Shown here: positions 1 to 6,014 of the stretch, one piece after another | How the letters are laid out: every line of letters begins with the position of its first letter | Position numbering within the stretch: position 1 is the first letter of the stretch | Origin: an uncultured Collinsella sp. | GTDB taxonomy: Bacteria > Actinomycetota > Coriobacteriia > Coriobacteriales > Coriobacteriaceae | Assembly: GCA_905211615.1 (NCBI GenBank) | Contig: CAJMBB010000051.1 | Location: 1-13,043, forward strand | Length of the DNA: 13,043 bases | Direction: 5' to 3' | Made by a program: the position numbers and the translations under genes | The notes under the pieces: generated by a model | The model's input: the letters and a program-made list of their open reading frames with translations, nothing else | What the model was told of the DNA's origin: nothing | Database searches by the model: none

Positions 1-307
1 GCCCGATCGCCGCCGCAGGAATGCAACCGAGCACAATCTTGCCCCACAGCACCCAGGTGTCGCGACGGCCCTCCTTGCCCTTGCTGGGCGAGAACGGGTT
101 GAGCTCGTGGAAAAACAGCACGCAGACGGCCAGAATGGCGCCGAGCTGAATCACGACCAGGAACATATTCCAGAACGTCTCGCTCACGTTCATCTTGACG
201 AACTCGTCCACCAAGATCATGTGGCCCGTCGACGAAACGGGCAGCCATTCGGTGATGCCCTCGACCAGGCCCATGAAGGCAGATTTTAGAAGCTCGATAA
301 TATCCAA
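1..307 (-). CDS. uppP: Undecaprenyl-diphosphatase UppP (BacA), N-terminal part
   Basis: This is an integral membrane enzyme that dephosphorylates undecaprenyl diphosphate to recycle the lipid carrier for peptidoglycan and other wall polymers; it is also known as a bacitracin-resistance protein. The first 102 codons are present and the rest lies left of the window. The family signature EGITEWLPVSSTGH is clear at about residues 16-29; its Glu and Ser/Thr/His residues form the active-site region. A hydrophobic segment (FLVVIQLGAILAVCVLFF) follows. The chosen start is a TTG at 307, which gives the family-typical beginning (M)DIIELLKSAF and has a GAGGGGG ribosome site about 6 bases upstream; there is no ATG in a better place. 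It is divergent from the uspA gene, with 249 bases between. Identity is close to certain; only the start codon could be argued. Confidence 0.93.
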   Translation of the reverse strand, partial: MDIIELLKSAFMGLVEGITEWLPVSSTGHMILVDEFVKMNVSETFWNMFLVVIQLGAILAVCVLFFHELNPFSPSKGKEGRRDTWVLWGKIVLGCIPAAAIG

Positions 308-556
308 AGGGACCCCCTCGTTAGACACCCGCCGGTAGATGTTCTGCGGACGATGCGGGCGATGTCCCATTATCAACCGTTGGCGGTGCGACCGCGCCTA
401 CCCTTACCAAAAAACTCGCCCGTTCACAGAATTGCGAGCAGTTAAACCGAAATCCTTGGGTATAACTGCAACAAGATAAAGTGTCCGGCGGTCAACGCAC
501 CCGCGCCCGCCCGACGCACGAGCCCCGCGCCCGTGCGATAGACCAAGGAGGAAACC

Positions 557-994
557 ATGAACGAGGGTTACACCAAGGTATTTGTTTCACTCGACGGTAC
601 TGAGCAGCAGGATTTTGTGCTCGCACGCGCCATCAAGGTCGCCGCGAACAACGGCGCCAAGCTGATTATCGGCCACGTTATCGATTCCACGGCGCTCGAG
701 AGCGCCGGCTCCTATCCGGTCGATTTGGTCAACGGTCTGGAGGAGGCCTTTAAGAACTCCATCGAAAAGCAGCTCGAAGAGGCCAAGGCCAATCCCGATA
801 TTCCCGAGGTCGAAGTCATGATTCGCGCCGGCCGTATTCGTGAGACGCTCAAAGACGAGATGCTCGACGTGGTCAAGCCCGACCTGGTGCTCTGCGGCGC
901 CCGCGGCCTGTCCTCGATCAAGTATGCGCTGCTGGGTTCGATTTCGACGTTCCTGCTGCGCAATACGGACTGCGACATTTTGGTCGTGAAGTAG
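557..994 (+). CDS. Universal stress protein, UspA family
   Basis: This is a single-domain cytoplasmic Usp protein of 145 residues, the usual length. Family members bind ATP or act as redox and stress modulators, but the target cannot be read from sequence. The nucleotide-binding signature G-2x-G-9x-G-S is intact (Gly114, Gly117, Gly127, Ser128), so this should be an ATP-binding member. The N-terminal beta strand (KVFVSLDGTE) and the GHVID segment at 39-43 also fit. The start is an ATG preceded by AAGGAGG at a 5-base spacing. It appears monocistronic: divergent from uppP, followed 13 bases after its stop by a large hairpin and then by a strong terminator at 1141. Regulation is not evident; no convincing -35/-10 pair was found in the 249-base upstream gap. 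Confidence 0.93.
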   Translation: MNEGYTKVFVSLDGTEQQDFVLARAIKVAANNGAKLIIGHVIDSTALESAGSYPVDLVNGLEEAFKNSIEKQLEEAKANPDIPEVEVMIRAGRIRETLKDEMLDVVKPDLVLCGARGLSSIKYALLGSISTFLLRNTDCDILVVK

Positions 995-1007
995 CGTTGC
1001 TCCCACC

Positions 1008-1100
1008 GGCCGCGGGGCCTGCGGGGTTTCCACGGGCACGTCCTCGCCGCGTTGCGGCTGCGGGATGTGCCCTTAGGAAACCCCTCCCGGCCCCGCGGCC
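1008..1100 (+). repeat. Large nested inverted repeat after uspA
   Basis: Four perfectly complementary arm pairs nest in one 93-base structure: GGCCGCGGGGCC (1008-1019) with GGCCCCGCGGCC (1089-1100), 12 bp; GGGGTTTCC (1023-1031) with GGAAACCCC (1076-1084), 9 bp; GGGCAC (1034-1039) with GTGCCC (1067-1072), 6 bp; and GCCGC (1046-1050) with GCGGC (1054-1058) around a GTT loop. That is 32 base pairs with only small internal loops. No U-tract follows, so it is not a normal terminator, and a proper terminator comes 41 bases later. It lies in the uspA 3' UTR. It may be an mRNA-stabilising hairpin, a BIME/REP-like repeat, or the remnant of a palindromic element. All pairs are Watson-Crick, so the strand of action cannot be told. 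Confidence 0.8.
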
Positions 1101-1140
1101 TTCGCAGCCTTACTTCAGCGAGTTGGCTGATAAAAGATGG

Positions 1141-1175
1141 CGTGCCGCCCCGTTTGGGGCGGCACGTTTTGTTTT
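1141..1175 (+). terminator. Rho-independent terminator of the uspA unit
   Basis: CGTGCCGCCCC (1141-1151) and GGGGCGGCACG (1156-1166) form a perfect 11-bp GC-rich stem with a GTTT tetraloop, followed by TTTTGTTTT. This is a classic intrinsic terminator reading rightward, after uspA and its long 3' hairpin. On the other strand the stem is followed only by CCATCTTTTATC, so it could at best weakly stop the histidine-kinase transcript arriving from the right. Confidence 0.9.
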
Positions 1176-1215
1176 GGCTGCACGTTTTTGTTTGGGTGGG
1201 CGTCTGCCGCGTGCG

Positions 1216-2259
1216 TTACTCGAAATATTGAAACTTATTCGTTGAAAACGCGAATGTTACGACGAAGCCTTCGCCGGGCTCGGATGCCGCGGTGACGTCG
1301 ATGCCCATCTTGGAGCACAGGCGCGCCACCAGGTAGAGGCCGATGCCCGTTGCGCGCTTGGTGGTGCGGCCGTTGTCGCCGGTAAAACCCTTCTCGAACA
1401 CGCGCGGCAGGTCGGCCGCGCTCACGCCGCAGCCGTTGTCCGCGACGGTAAGCTCGATGCGTTCGCTCGCCAGGCCCTCGTCCAGCAACGCGCCCGAAAA
1501 CACGATCTTTGCGCCGTCCTCGCGCGCATATTTGATGCTGTTCTGAATAAGCTGGCCTAGAATAAACTCGAGCCACTTCTCGTCGGTAAAGACCTCAAAG
1601 TCGAGGTTCTCGCACACCGGAGCCACGTGCGCCGCGATAAGCTCGCGCGCGTTGGCTTTAATCGCGCCCGTCACCAGGGTCTTGAGATCCCAACGGCGAA
1701 TCAGGTAGTCGCGCTCCACGACTTCCGAGCGCGCATAGTACAGCGCCTGGTCGATATAGCGCTCCATGCGAGCCAGCTCGCGACCCAGGTCATCCACACG
1801 CGACAGGTCGTCTTCGCTGCCGTCCAGGTTTTCCAAAATCAGGTGGGCCGCCGCCAGGGGCAGCTTGGCCTCGTGAACCCAGCTCTCGATATAGTCGCGA
1901 TAGTCTTCGGTCTGACGCCGGCCCTCGGCAACCTCGTCGCAGGCGGCTTTGCCCACCCGGCACAGGACCTCGTACTCGAGCTCGCCCTCGGCATAGGTTG
2001 GGCATTGCACCATCTCCTGCACCCATGCGGGACTCTCGAGCTCCTCTGCCGCGCGCTCCAACTGACGCAGAAAACGGCGACGGCGAGCGTACTCGATCAC
2101 GATGCCGAGCATACCGAAGATAAAGGACACGCCAACCGCCACGACCACGATAGAAACGGGTGCGCCGGCGACCGTCAGCACAAAGCAGCTCAGCAGCACG
2201 CCGCACGTCCACACGGCGACGGGAAGCAGTGCATCTTTAAAGAACTTGCCAAACGACAT
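1216..2259 (-). CDS. Sensor histidine kinase, BceS-like (intramembrane-sensing)
   Basis: This 347-residue membrane kinase phosphorylates the response regulator encoded just upstream. Two transmembrane helices (about residues 9-32 and 34-57) are separated by almost no extracellular loop, the layout of intramembrane-sensing kinases. These usually detect cell-wall antibiotics through a partner ABC transporter. The phosphoacceptor lies in ESWVHEAKLPLAAAHL (His129), which matches the BceS-type H-box (WVHE.K.P). The HATPase domain has its N-box (QLIQNSIKYA, Asn240), G1 box (DNGCGVS, 274-280) and G2 box (TGIGLYL, 304-310). Translation starts 9 bases after the regulator stop, with a GGGG ribosome site. 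No BceAB-type permease or ATPase gene is in the window, so the stimulus is unknown. Kinase identity is certain; the BceS subgroup is likely. Confidence 0.92.
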   Translation of the reverse strand: MSFGKFFKDALLPVAVWTCGVLLSCFVLTVAGAPVSIVVVAVGVSFIFGMLGIVIEYARRRRFLRQLERAAEELESPAWVQEMVQCPTYAEGELEYEVLCRVGKAACDEVAEGRRQTEDYRDYIESWVHEAKLPLAAAHLILENLDGSEDDLSRVDDLGRELARMERYIDQALYYARSEVVERDYLIRRWDLKTLVTGAIKANARELIAAHVAPVCENLDFEVFTDEKWLEFILGQLIQNSIKYAREDGAKIVFSGALLDEGLASERIELTVADNGCGVSAADLPRVFEKGFTGDNGRTTKRATGIGLYLVARLCSKMGIDVTAASEPGEGFVVTFAFSTNKFQYFE

Positions 2260-2268
2260 AGCCGGCCC

Positions 2269-2940
2269 CTAGACCGAATAGCCTTGGCCGCGATGCGTCG
2301 TCAAATACCCCTTGATGCCGATTTTTTCGAGCGTGGTGCGCAGGCGGTTGATGTTGACGGTGAGCGTATTGTCGTCCACGAAGGCGTCGGAGTCCCACAG
2401 GTCCTGCATGATGGCCGAGCGCGAAACAATCTTGCCCGCGCGGCTCAGAAGCAGCGAGAGGATACGCAGTTCGTTTTTGGTGAGCTCGGTGCTGGTACCG
2501 GTTTGCGTATTGGTGACCATGGAGCGTGCGAGGTCGAGCTCCAGTCCCTTGTGGACGAGCGTGCTACGCTCGCCCGCCGCCGCGGTGCGGCGCAGCAAGG
2601 CATTGATGCGCGCCACGAGCACGCGGGCGCTGTAAGGCTTGGGAACAAAGTCGTCCGCGCCAAGCGTCATGGCCATGACCTCGTCAATCTCGGTCGTGCG
2701 CGAGGTGAGGACGATGATGGGGACCTCGGATTCGCGGCGAACCTCATGGCAGATATGCTGGCCGTCCTTGACGGGAAGCGTCAGGTCGAGCAGCACCAGG
2801 TCGGGCGCGGCAGCGAGAATATCGCGCGAGACATGCTCAAACGATTCGCAGGCCTCGATTTCAAACCCGGCGCGGGCAAGGATGTCGATAAGCTCACGAC
2901 GAATGGGCTCGTCGTCCTCAACGACATAGATCAGCGCCAT
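2269..2940 (-). CDS. Response regulator, OmpR/PhoB family (BceR-like)
   Basis: This DNA-binding response regulator of 223 residues is the partner of the kinase encoded downstream. The receiver domain (1-~118) shows the acidic pair Asp9/Asp10, phosphoacceptor Asp52 (LVLLDLTLP), Thr79 and Lys101 (VPKPYS). The C-terminal winged helix (~125-223) has the alpha-loop segment ELTKNELRILSLL, a recognition region around DDNTLTVNINRLR, and the hairpin THRGQGYSV. The start was set at the ATG at 2940, because GGGAGGA lies 5-6 bases upstream; an in-frame ATG 12 bases further up would place that ribosome site inside the coding region. The gene pair is probably co-transcribed, and the inverted repeat at 2983-3018 is a candidate site for autoregulation. 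Confidence 0.93.
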   Translation of the reverse strand: MALIYVVEDDEPIRRELIDILARAGFEIEACESFEHVSRDILAAAPDLVLLDLTLPVKDGQHICHEVRRESEVPIIVLTSRTTEIDEVMAMTLGADDFVPKPYSARVLVARINALLRRTAAAGERSTLVHKGLELDLARSMVTNTQTGTSTELTKNELRILSLLLSRAGKIVSRSAIMQDLWDSDAFVDDNTLTVNINRLRTTLEKIGIKGYLTTHRGQGYSV

Positions 2941-2982
2941 GTGTCCTCCCATTTCGCGTAACTTGCACCTTCCACACCATTA

Positions 2983-3018
2983 TGCCCACGGCGTCGCAAC
3001 GATACGACCCCGTGGGCA
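2983..3018. promoter_or_regulatory. Inverted repeat upstream of the response-regulator gene
   Basis: Perfect 9-base arms TGCCCACGG (2983-2991) and CCGTGGGCA (3010-3018) enclose a further GTCG/CGAC pair (2993-2996 with 3005-3008) and an 8-base centre. The repeat lies 43-78 bases before the regulator ATG, just downstream of a possible promoter. It could be an operator for the encoded regulator (BceR-type proteins bind inverted repeats) or a hairpin at the 5' end of the mRNA. The pairing is seen directly; the function is inferred. Confidence 0.5.
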
Positions 3019-3021
3019 CCT

Positions 3022-3050
3022 AATATGACAAAAGTGTTCGATAGCCTTAA
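3022..3050 (-). promoter_or_regulatory. Possible promoter of the BceRS-like operon
   Basis: Read leftward, TTAAGG (-35-like, 3050-3045) is followed after 17 bases by CATATT (3027-3022), which has a TG one base upstream as in extended -10 promoters. The predicted start falls at about 3015, at the edge of the inverted repeat. Both hexamers are poor matches, so this is a weak call. Confidence 0.3.
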
Positions 3051-3088
3051 GAGAAAATAGGGGCCTCGGTCCTAAACCGATCGGCCCC
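3050..3088 (-). terminator. Terminator of the unknown minus-strand gene
   Basis: Read leftward, GGGGCC and GGCCCC arms (3088-3083 with 3065-3060) plus an inner 5-bp ACCGA/TCGGT-type pair with a 2-base bulge form a stem. It is followed by TATTTTCTCTT. The orientation fits termination after the gene ending at 3175 and separates it from the response-regulator operon. Confidence 0.7.
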
Positions 3089-3140
3089 ATCACTTCGACC
3101 TCGAGCCTCTACTCGAGCGTACGCATGTATGCAGAGATGG

Positions 3141-3175
3141 AATGATTCTTTAATCCCCGTCCCAGAAAAATCATT
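3141..3175. repeat. REP-like palindrome with a GGGAC core at the gene end
   Basis: AATGATT (3141-3147) is the perfect reverse complement of AATCATT (3169-3175). After a one-base mismatch there are two or three more pairs. The loop, read on the minus strand, is CTGGGACGGGGATT, which resembles the GGGAC-cored units at 6669-6772 and 9243-9285. The right arm overlaps the first base of the TAA stop of the gene at 3175. It may be a dispersed palindromic repeat or simply a weak hairpin. Confidence 0.45.
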
Positions 3176-3882
3176 TAGCGACGGGCGCGGAGCTTTTCGT
3201 AGCCGTCGGCGAAGAAGGTGACCATAGCGGCGTCCGCCTCAGCGGCATCGGTATCGTCGGCAGGGACCACGCCGTGCTCGTCGCTCACCAGAAACAGCGC
3301 GCCCTTAAGCTGCGCGGGAATATCTACGCGCGTGACCGAGATGCCCTTGGTCTGGGCCAGCTGCTCGATGAGCGTCGCCGTGCCGCACAGGCACTCGTCC
3401 GCTGGCGCCACAAAGGCAAGCTCGCCGTTATCGACGGCGGCGAGCAGCTCGGGCGCCACGCCGGTTTCGTCGGCCTCGGAGCGGGCCTCGGCGGAGCGGG
3501 CACGTAGCGCCTTGGCCGACGTATCGGTTAGCGGCTCGTACTCCCCCACCGTCATGGCGGCGTTGCCGTTGACGTCGATCACCAGCATGAGCACGCCGTC
3601 GCGTGCGGTGTAATCGCCCTCGGCAAGCGACCACTCAACGTGCTGCTTGGCCCAGCTGAGCATGTTATGGGTAAGCGGCTCGCCCTGCACCAAACGCTCG
3701 GACAGTGCGCGAATGTGGCGGTTGAGCATGGGCACCTTTTTGTTGGACATGCGCCAACGGCAGACAAGCGCGGGCTTGTCGAGCGTAAACTTCTCGACCG
3801 CCTCCTGATTGGCGCAAAAGTCCTCGTACGCACGCTGATCCTCGGCATTGCCAAACAGCTCGGCATCATCAATCTGGGGCAT
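3175..3882 (-). CDS. Protein of unknown function, 235 residues
   Basis: I do not recognise this protein. It is soluble, acidic, and has no signal peptide or membrane segment. The N-terminal half (about 1-130) looks folded and includes KPALVCRWRMSNKKVPMLN and RDGVLMLVIDVNGNAAMTVGEYEPL. An Ala/Glu/Arg-rich linker (about 127-145) leads to a second folded part (about 150-235) with a CLCG cysteine pair and ALFLVSDEHGVVP. It resembles no enzyme signature that I can name. The start was chosen at the ATG at 3882, because AAAGG lies 7 bases upstream. The ATG at 3906 is an alternative with AGAGGA nearby, but it would sit at or next to the predicted transcription start. The gene stands alone between terminators. 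Codon use and the long minus-strand frame support it as a real gene. Confidence 0.8.
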   Translation of the reverse strand: MPQIDDAELFGNAEDQRAYEDFCANQEAVEKFTLDKPALVCRWRMSNKKVPMLNRHIRALSERLVQGEPLTHNMLSWAKQHVEWSLAEGDYTARDGVLMLVIDVNGNAAMTVGEYEPLTDTSAKALRARSAEARSEADETGVAPELLAAVDNGELAFVAPADECLCGTATLIEQLAQTKGISVTRVDIPAQLKGALFLVSDEHGVVPADDTDAAEADAAMVTFFADGYEKLRARR

Positions 3883-3914
3883 GGTTGTACCTTTCGTGTT
3901 AGTCATTCCGTCCT

Positions 3915-3923
3915 CTTATACCA
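3915..3923 (-). promoter_or_regulatory. Extended -10 promoter candidate for the unknown gene
   Basis: Read leftward, the sequence is TGGTATAAG: a TATAAG hexamer (3920-3915) with TG one base upstream. Transcription would start near 3908, leaving a leader of about 25 bases with AAAGG before the ATG at 3882. No good -35 is present, as expected for extended -10 promoters. The element abuts the U-tract of the terminator at 3924-3958. Confidence 0.45.
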
Positions 3924-3958
3924 AAAAGACGGCCCTCCAAACGGAGCAGCCGTCTTTT
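3924..3958 (-). terminator. Terminator downstream of purH, usable in both directions
   Basis: AAAAGACGGC (3924-3933) and GCCGTCTTTT (3949-3958) pair perfectly over 10 bp, with an inner CTCC/GGAG pair. Read leftward the stem ends in TTTTT, so it should stop the purH transcript about 200 bases after the stop codon. Read rightward it ends in TTTT as well. Confidence 0.85.
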
Positions 3959-3998
3959 GCGGAGATTATTTTGACGATATGGTCAGGCGACCGATCAG

Positions 3999-4028
3999 CT
4001 TAATGGGATAGAACAACATCCCATTAAG
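3999..4028. repeat. Perfect 11-bp hairpin between purH and its terminator
   Basis: CTTAATGGGAT (3999-4009) and ATCCCATTAAG (4018-4028) are exact reverse complements around an 8-base loop. Read rightward it is followed by GGTTTT, which is only weakly terminator-like; leftward no T run follows. It lies between the purH terminator and the structured element at 4031-4125. Confidence 0.7.
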
Positions 4029-4030
4029 GG

Positions 4031-4125
4031 TTTTCCAAGTGCCCGAGATTGCCCCGAAAGAGGAGCGCCGCGTACTAAATGTACGCAAGCGACGGTTTGA
4101 GGGGCAAGGTCGGGTGCTTGGGAAA
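4031..4125 (+). ncRNA. Structured element after purH, possible RNA or dispersed repeat
   Basis: In the plus-strand RNA a continuous 16-bp outer stem forms (4031-4046 with 4110-4125). After a 2x2 internal loop comes a 7-bp stem TTGCCCC/GGGGCAA (4049-4055 with 4101-4107), then a large internal loop and a 6-bp hairpin GCGTAC/GTACGC around TAAAT (4070-4086). Three outer pairs are G-U in the plus-strand RNA and would be A-C mismatches in the minus-strand RNA, which favours a plus-strand transcript. However, no plus-strand promoter was found, and the element lies in the purH 3' UTR on the minus strand. A dispersed palindromic repeat is an equally good reading. The structure is seen directly; calling it an RNA gene is inference. 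Confidence 0.4.
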
Positions 4126-4129
4126 GCCT

Positions 4130-5737
4130 CTAGTGCCTAAAATGCCTGGCCCCCGTGAAGACCATCGCAATACCATGCTCGTTGCAGGCCTGGATGCTCT
4201 CGTCGTCGCGCTTGGAGCCGCCGGGCTGGATGATGCAGGTCACGCCGTGCGCAGCAAGCACGTCGACGTTGTCGCGGAACGGGAAGAACGCGTCGCTTGC
4301 ACAGGCAAAGCCGCCCTTCTCCACGCCCTCGCGCTCGCAGAAGTCCTCGGCGCGCTCGCAGGCAAGTAGCGCAGAGTCAACGCGGTTAGGCTGACCCGGG
4401 CCCATGCCAATGCCGGCCTTACCCTTGGAGACCAGGATGGCGTTGGACTTAACGCCCTTGCAGACCTTCCAGGCAAACTCGAGCTCGGCCATCTCGGCGT
4501 CGGTGGGCTTGCGGTCGGTGGGGAACGTAAAGGTCGCGGGATCCTCGGTCACATGGTCGACTTCCTGCACCAGCATGCCGCCGTCGATGGAGCGCAGCTC
4601 CACCTGGGCGCCGTGGTCCACGCCGCCGGTGGCCAGCACGCGAAGGTTGGGACGCTTAGCCATGCGCTCGAGCGCCTCGGCAGTATAGCTCGGGGCGATG
4701 ATGACCTCGACGAACTGCTTGTTCTGATCGGCAAAGTGCTCGACCAGCTCATAGGGAACCTCGCGGTTGCAGGCGATGATGCCGCCAAAGGCGCTCTTGG
4801 GATCGCAGGCGAAGGCGCGGTCGTAGGCGGCCGTGATGTCCTCGGCAACGGCGGAACCGCAGGGGTTCTGGTGCTTGAGGATCACGCAGGCCGGCTCGTC
4901 GAACTCGCGGACCAGGTTCCAAGCGGCGTCGGCATCCAGATAGTTGTTGTAGCTGAGCGGCTTGCCCTGGATCTGCTCGGAGCCCACGAGCGGGAACTGC
5001 GAGCTCGCGGTGTTCTCGCAGCCCTCGGCAAAGCGGTAGACCGTAGCCTTCTGCTGAGGATTCTCGCCATAGCGCAGGTCGTCGACCTTCTCCAACGAGA
5101 TCTCGAGCTTGGCAGAGGTATCCGCCACGTCGCTTGCCTGGGCGGCAAGCCAACGGGAGATAGCCGTGTCGTAGGCGGCGGTGGTCTGGTAGACCTTCAC
5201 CTGCAGGCGACGACGGGTGGAAAGCGTGGTGCAGCCACCGGTCTCGTGCATCTCGGCCAGGACGGCATCATAGTCGGCCGGGTCGGAAATGACGGTAACG
5301 CTCGTGGCGTTCTTGGCAGCAGAGCGCAACATGGAGGGACCGCCGATGTCGATGTGTTCGATGGCATCCGCGAAGGTGACCTCGGGGTTGGCGACGGTCT
5401 TCTCGAACTCGTACAGGTTGACGACGACCAGGTCGATCAGCTTAATGCCGTGCTGAGCGGCCTCCTGCATGTGCTGCTCGGAATCGCGGCGGGCAAGCAG
5501 TGCGCCGTGAACCTTGGGATGCAGCGTCTTGACGCGGCCGTCCATCATCTCGGGATAGCCCGTGAACTCCTCGATGGGGGTTACGGGAACGCCCGCGTCC
5601 TCGATGGCACGAGCCGTGCCGCCCGTAGAGATGATCTCGACGCCAAAGTCATCGACCAGCGTCCGTGCGAAATCGACGACGCCCGTCTTATCGGTAACCG
5701 AGATCAACGCGCGTGCGATCTTCACATCAGATCCCAT
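4130..5737 (-). CDS. purH: Bifunctional AICAR formyltransferase / IMP cyclohydrolase
   Basis: PurH catalyses the last two steps of de novo purine synthesis in the cytoplasm: formyl transfer from 10-formyl-THF to AICAR, then closure of FAICAR to IMP. The protein has 535 residues, the full family length. The N-terminal cyclohydrolase domain (about 1-200) has the MGS-like fold with SVTDKTG (13-19), ISTGGTARAI (36-45) and DGRVKTLHPKVHGALLARR (66-84). The formyltransferase domain contains LRYGENPQQKA (221-231), YNNYLDADAAW and the catalytic Lys288-His289 in ILKHQNPCG. The C-terminus ends in the canonical RHFRH. The ATG at 5737 has AGGAGG 6 bases upstream. It stands alone here, not in a visible pur operon. 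A 22-base dyad at 5812-5833 may be an operator. Confidence 0.98.
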   Translation of the reverse strand: MGSDVKIARALISVTDKTGVVDFARTLVDDFGVEIISTGGTARAIEDAGVPVTPIEEFTGYPEMMDGRVKTLHPKVHGALLARRDSEQHMQEAAQHGIKLIDLVVVNLYEFEKTVANPEVTFADAIEHIDIGGPSMLRSAAKNATSVTVISDPADYDAVLAEMHETGGCTTLSTRRRLQVKVYQTTAAYDTAISRWLAAQASDVADTSAKLEISLEKVDDLRYGENPQQKATVYRFAEGCENTASSQFPLVGSEQIQGKPLSYNNYLDADAAWNLVREFDEPACVILKHQNPCGSAVAEDITAAYDRAFACDPKSAFGGIIACNREVPYELVEHFADQNKQFVEVIIAPSYTAEALERMAKRPNLRVLATGGVDHGAQVELRSIDGGMLVQEVDHVTEDPATFTFPTDRKPTDAEMAELEFAWKVCKGVKSNAILVSKGKAGIGMGPGQPNRVDSALLACERAEDFCEREGVEKGGFACASDAFFPFRDNVDVLAAHGVTCIIQPGGSKRDDESIQACNEHGIAMVFTGARHFRH

Positions 5738-5811
5738 GCAGTCCTCCTGTCTGGTACGCCGCCGTGCTCTGTGAGCCGGTGATACGTCGATCTGCAGCGC
5801 TCGCGCAGCGG

Positions 5812-5833
5812 CATTGAAAATACTGATTCAATG
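5812..5833. promoter_or_regulatory. Dyad upstream of purH, possible operator
   Basis: CATTGAA (5812-5818) and TTCAATG (5827-5833) are perfect inverted half-sites around 8 bases. The dyad is centred about 85 bases before the purH start, in the 277-base gap shared with the divergent acetyltransferase gene. It does not resemble the Bacillus PurR box. Nearby hexamers do not make a convincing promoter. Confidence 0.35.
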
Positions 5834-6014
5834 TAGCGCATCGAGCGCATCGATGCACCCCGCAACGGGCGCATGTGCAGAAAAAGTTTGCGAGCGGAGG
5901 GGATGGGCACGGCACTGGGCACGGTGAGTTCATGGAACACAGGGGCACCATAATTTGATGCCAATGGCGTGGTAGAACTGTGCTCGATATGCATCCGCAA
6001 AAGAAAGAGGCACC

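Noticed and set aside
1627..2961. 444-codon plus-strand open frame
   Set aside because: It lies antisense to the kinase and regulator genes, which have complete domain signatures. Long opposite-strand frames are expected in high-GC coding DNA, and the translation shows no domain.
4553..5782. 409-codon plus-strand open frame
   Set aside because: It is antisense to purH over nearly all its length, with low-complexity Leu/Val/Gly-rich content and no ribosome site.
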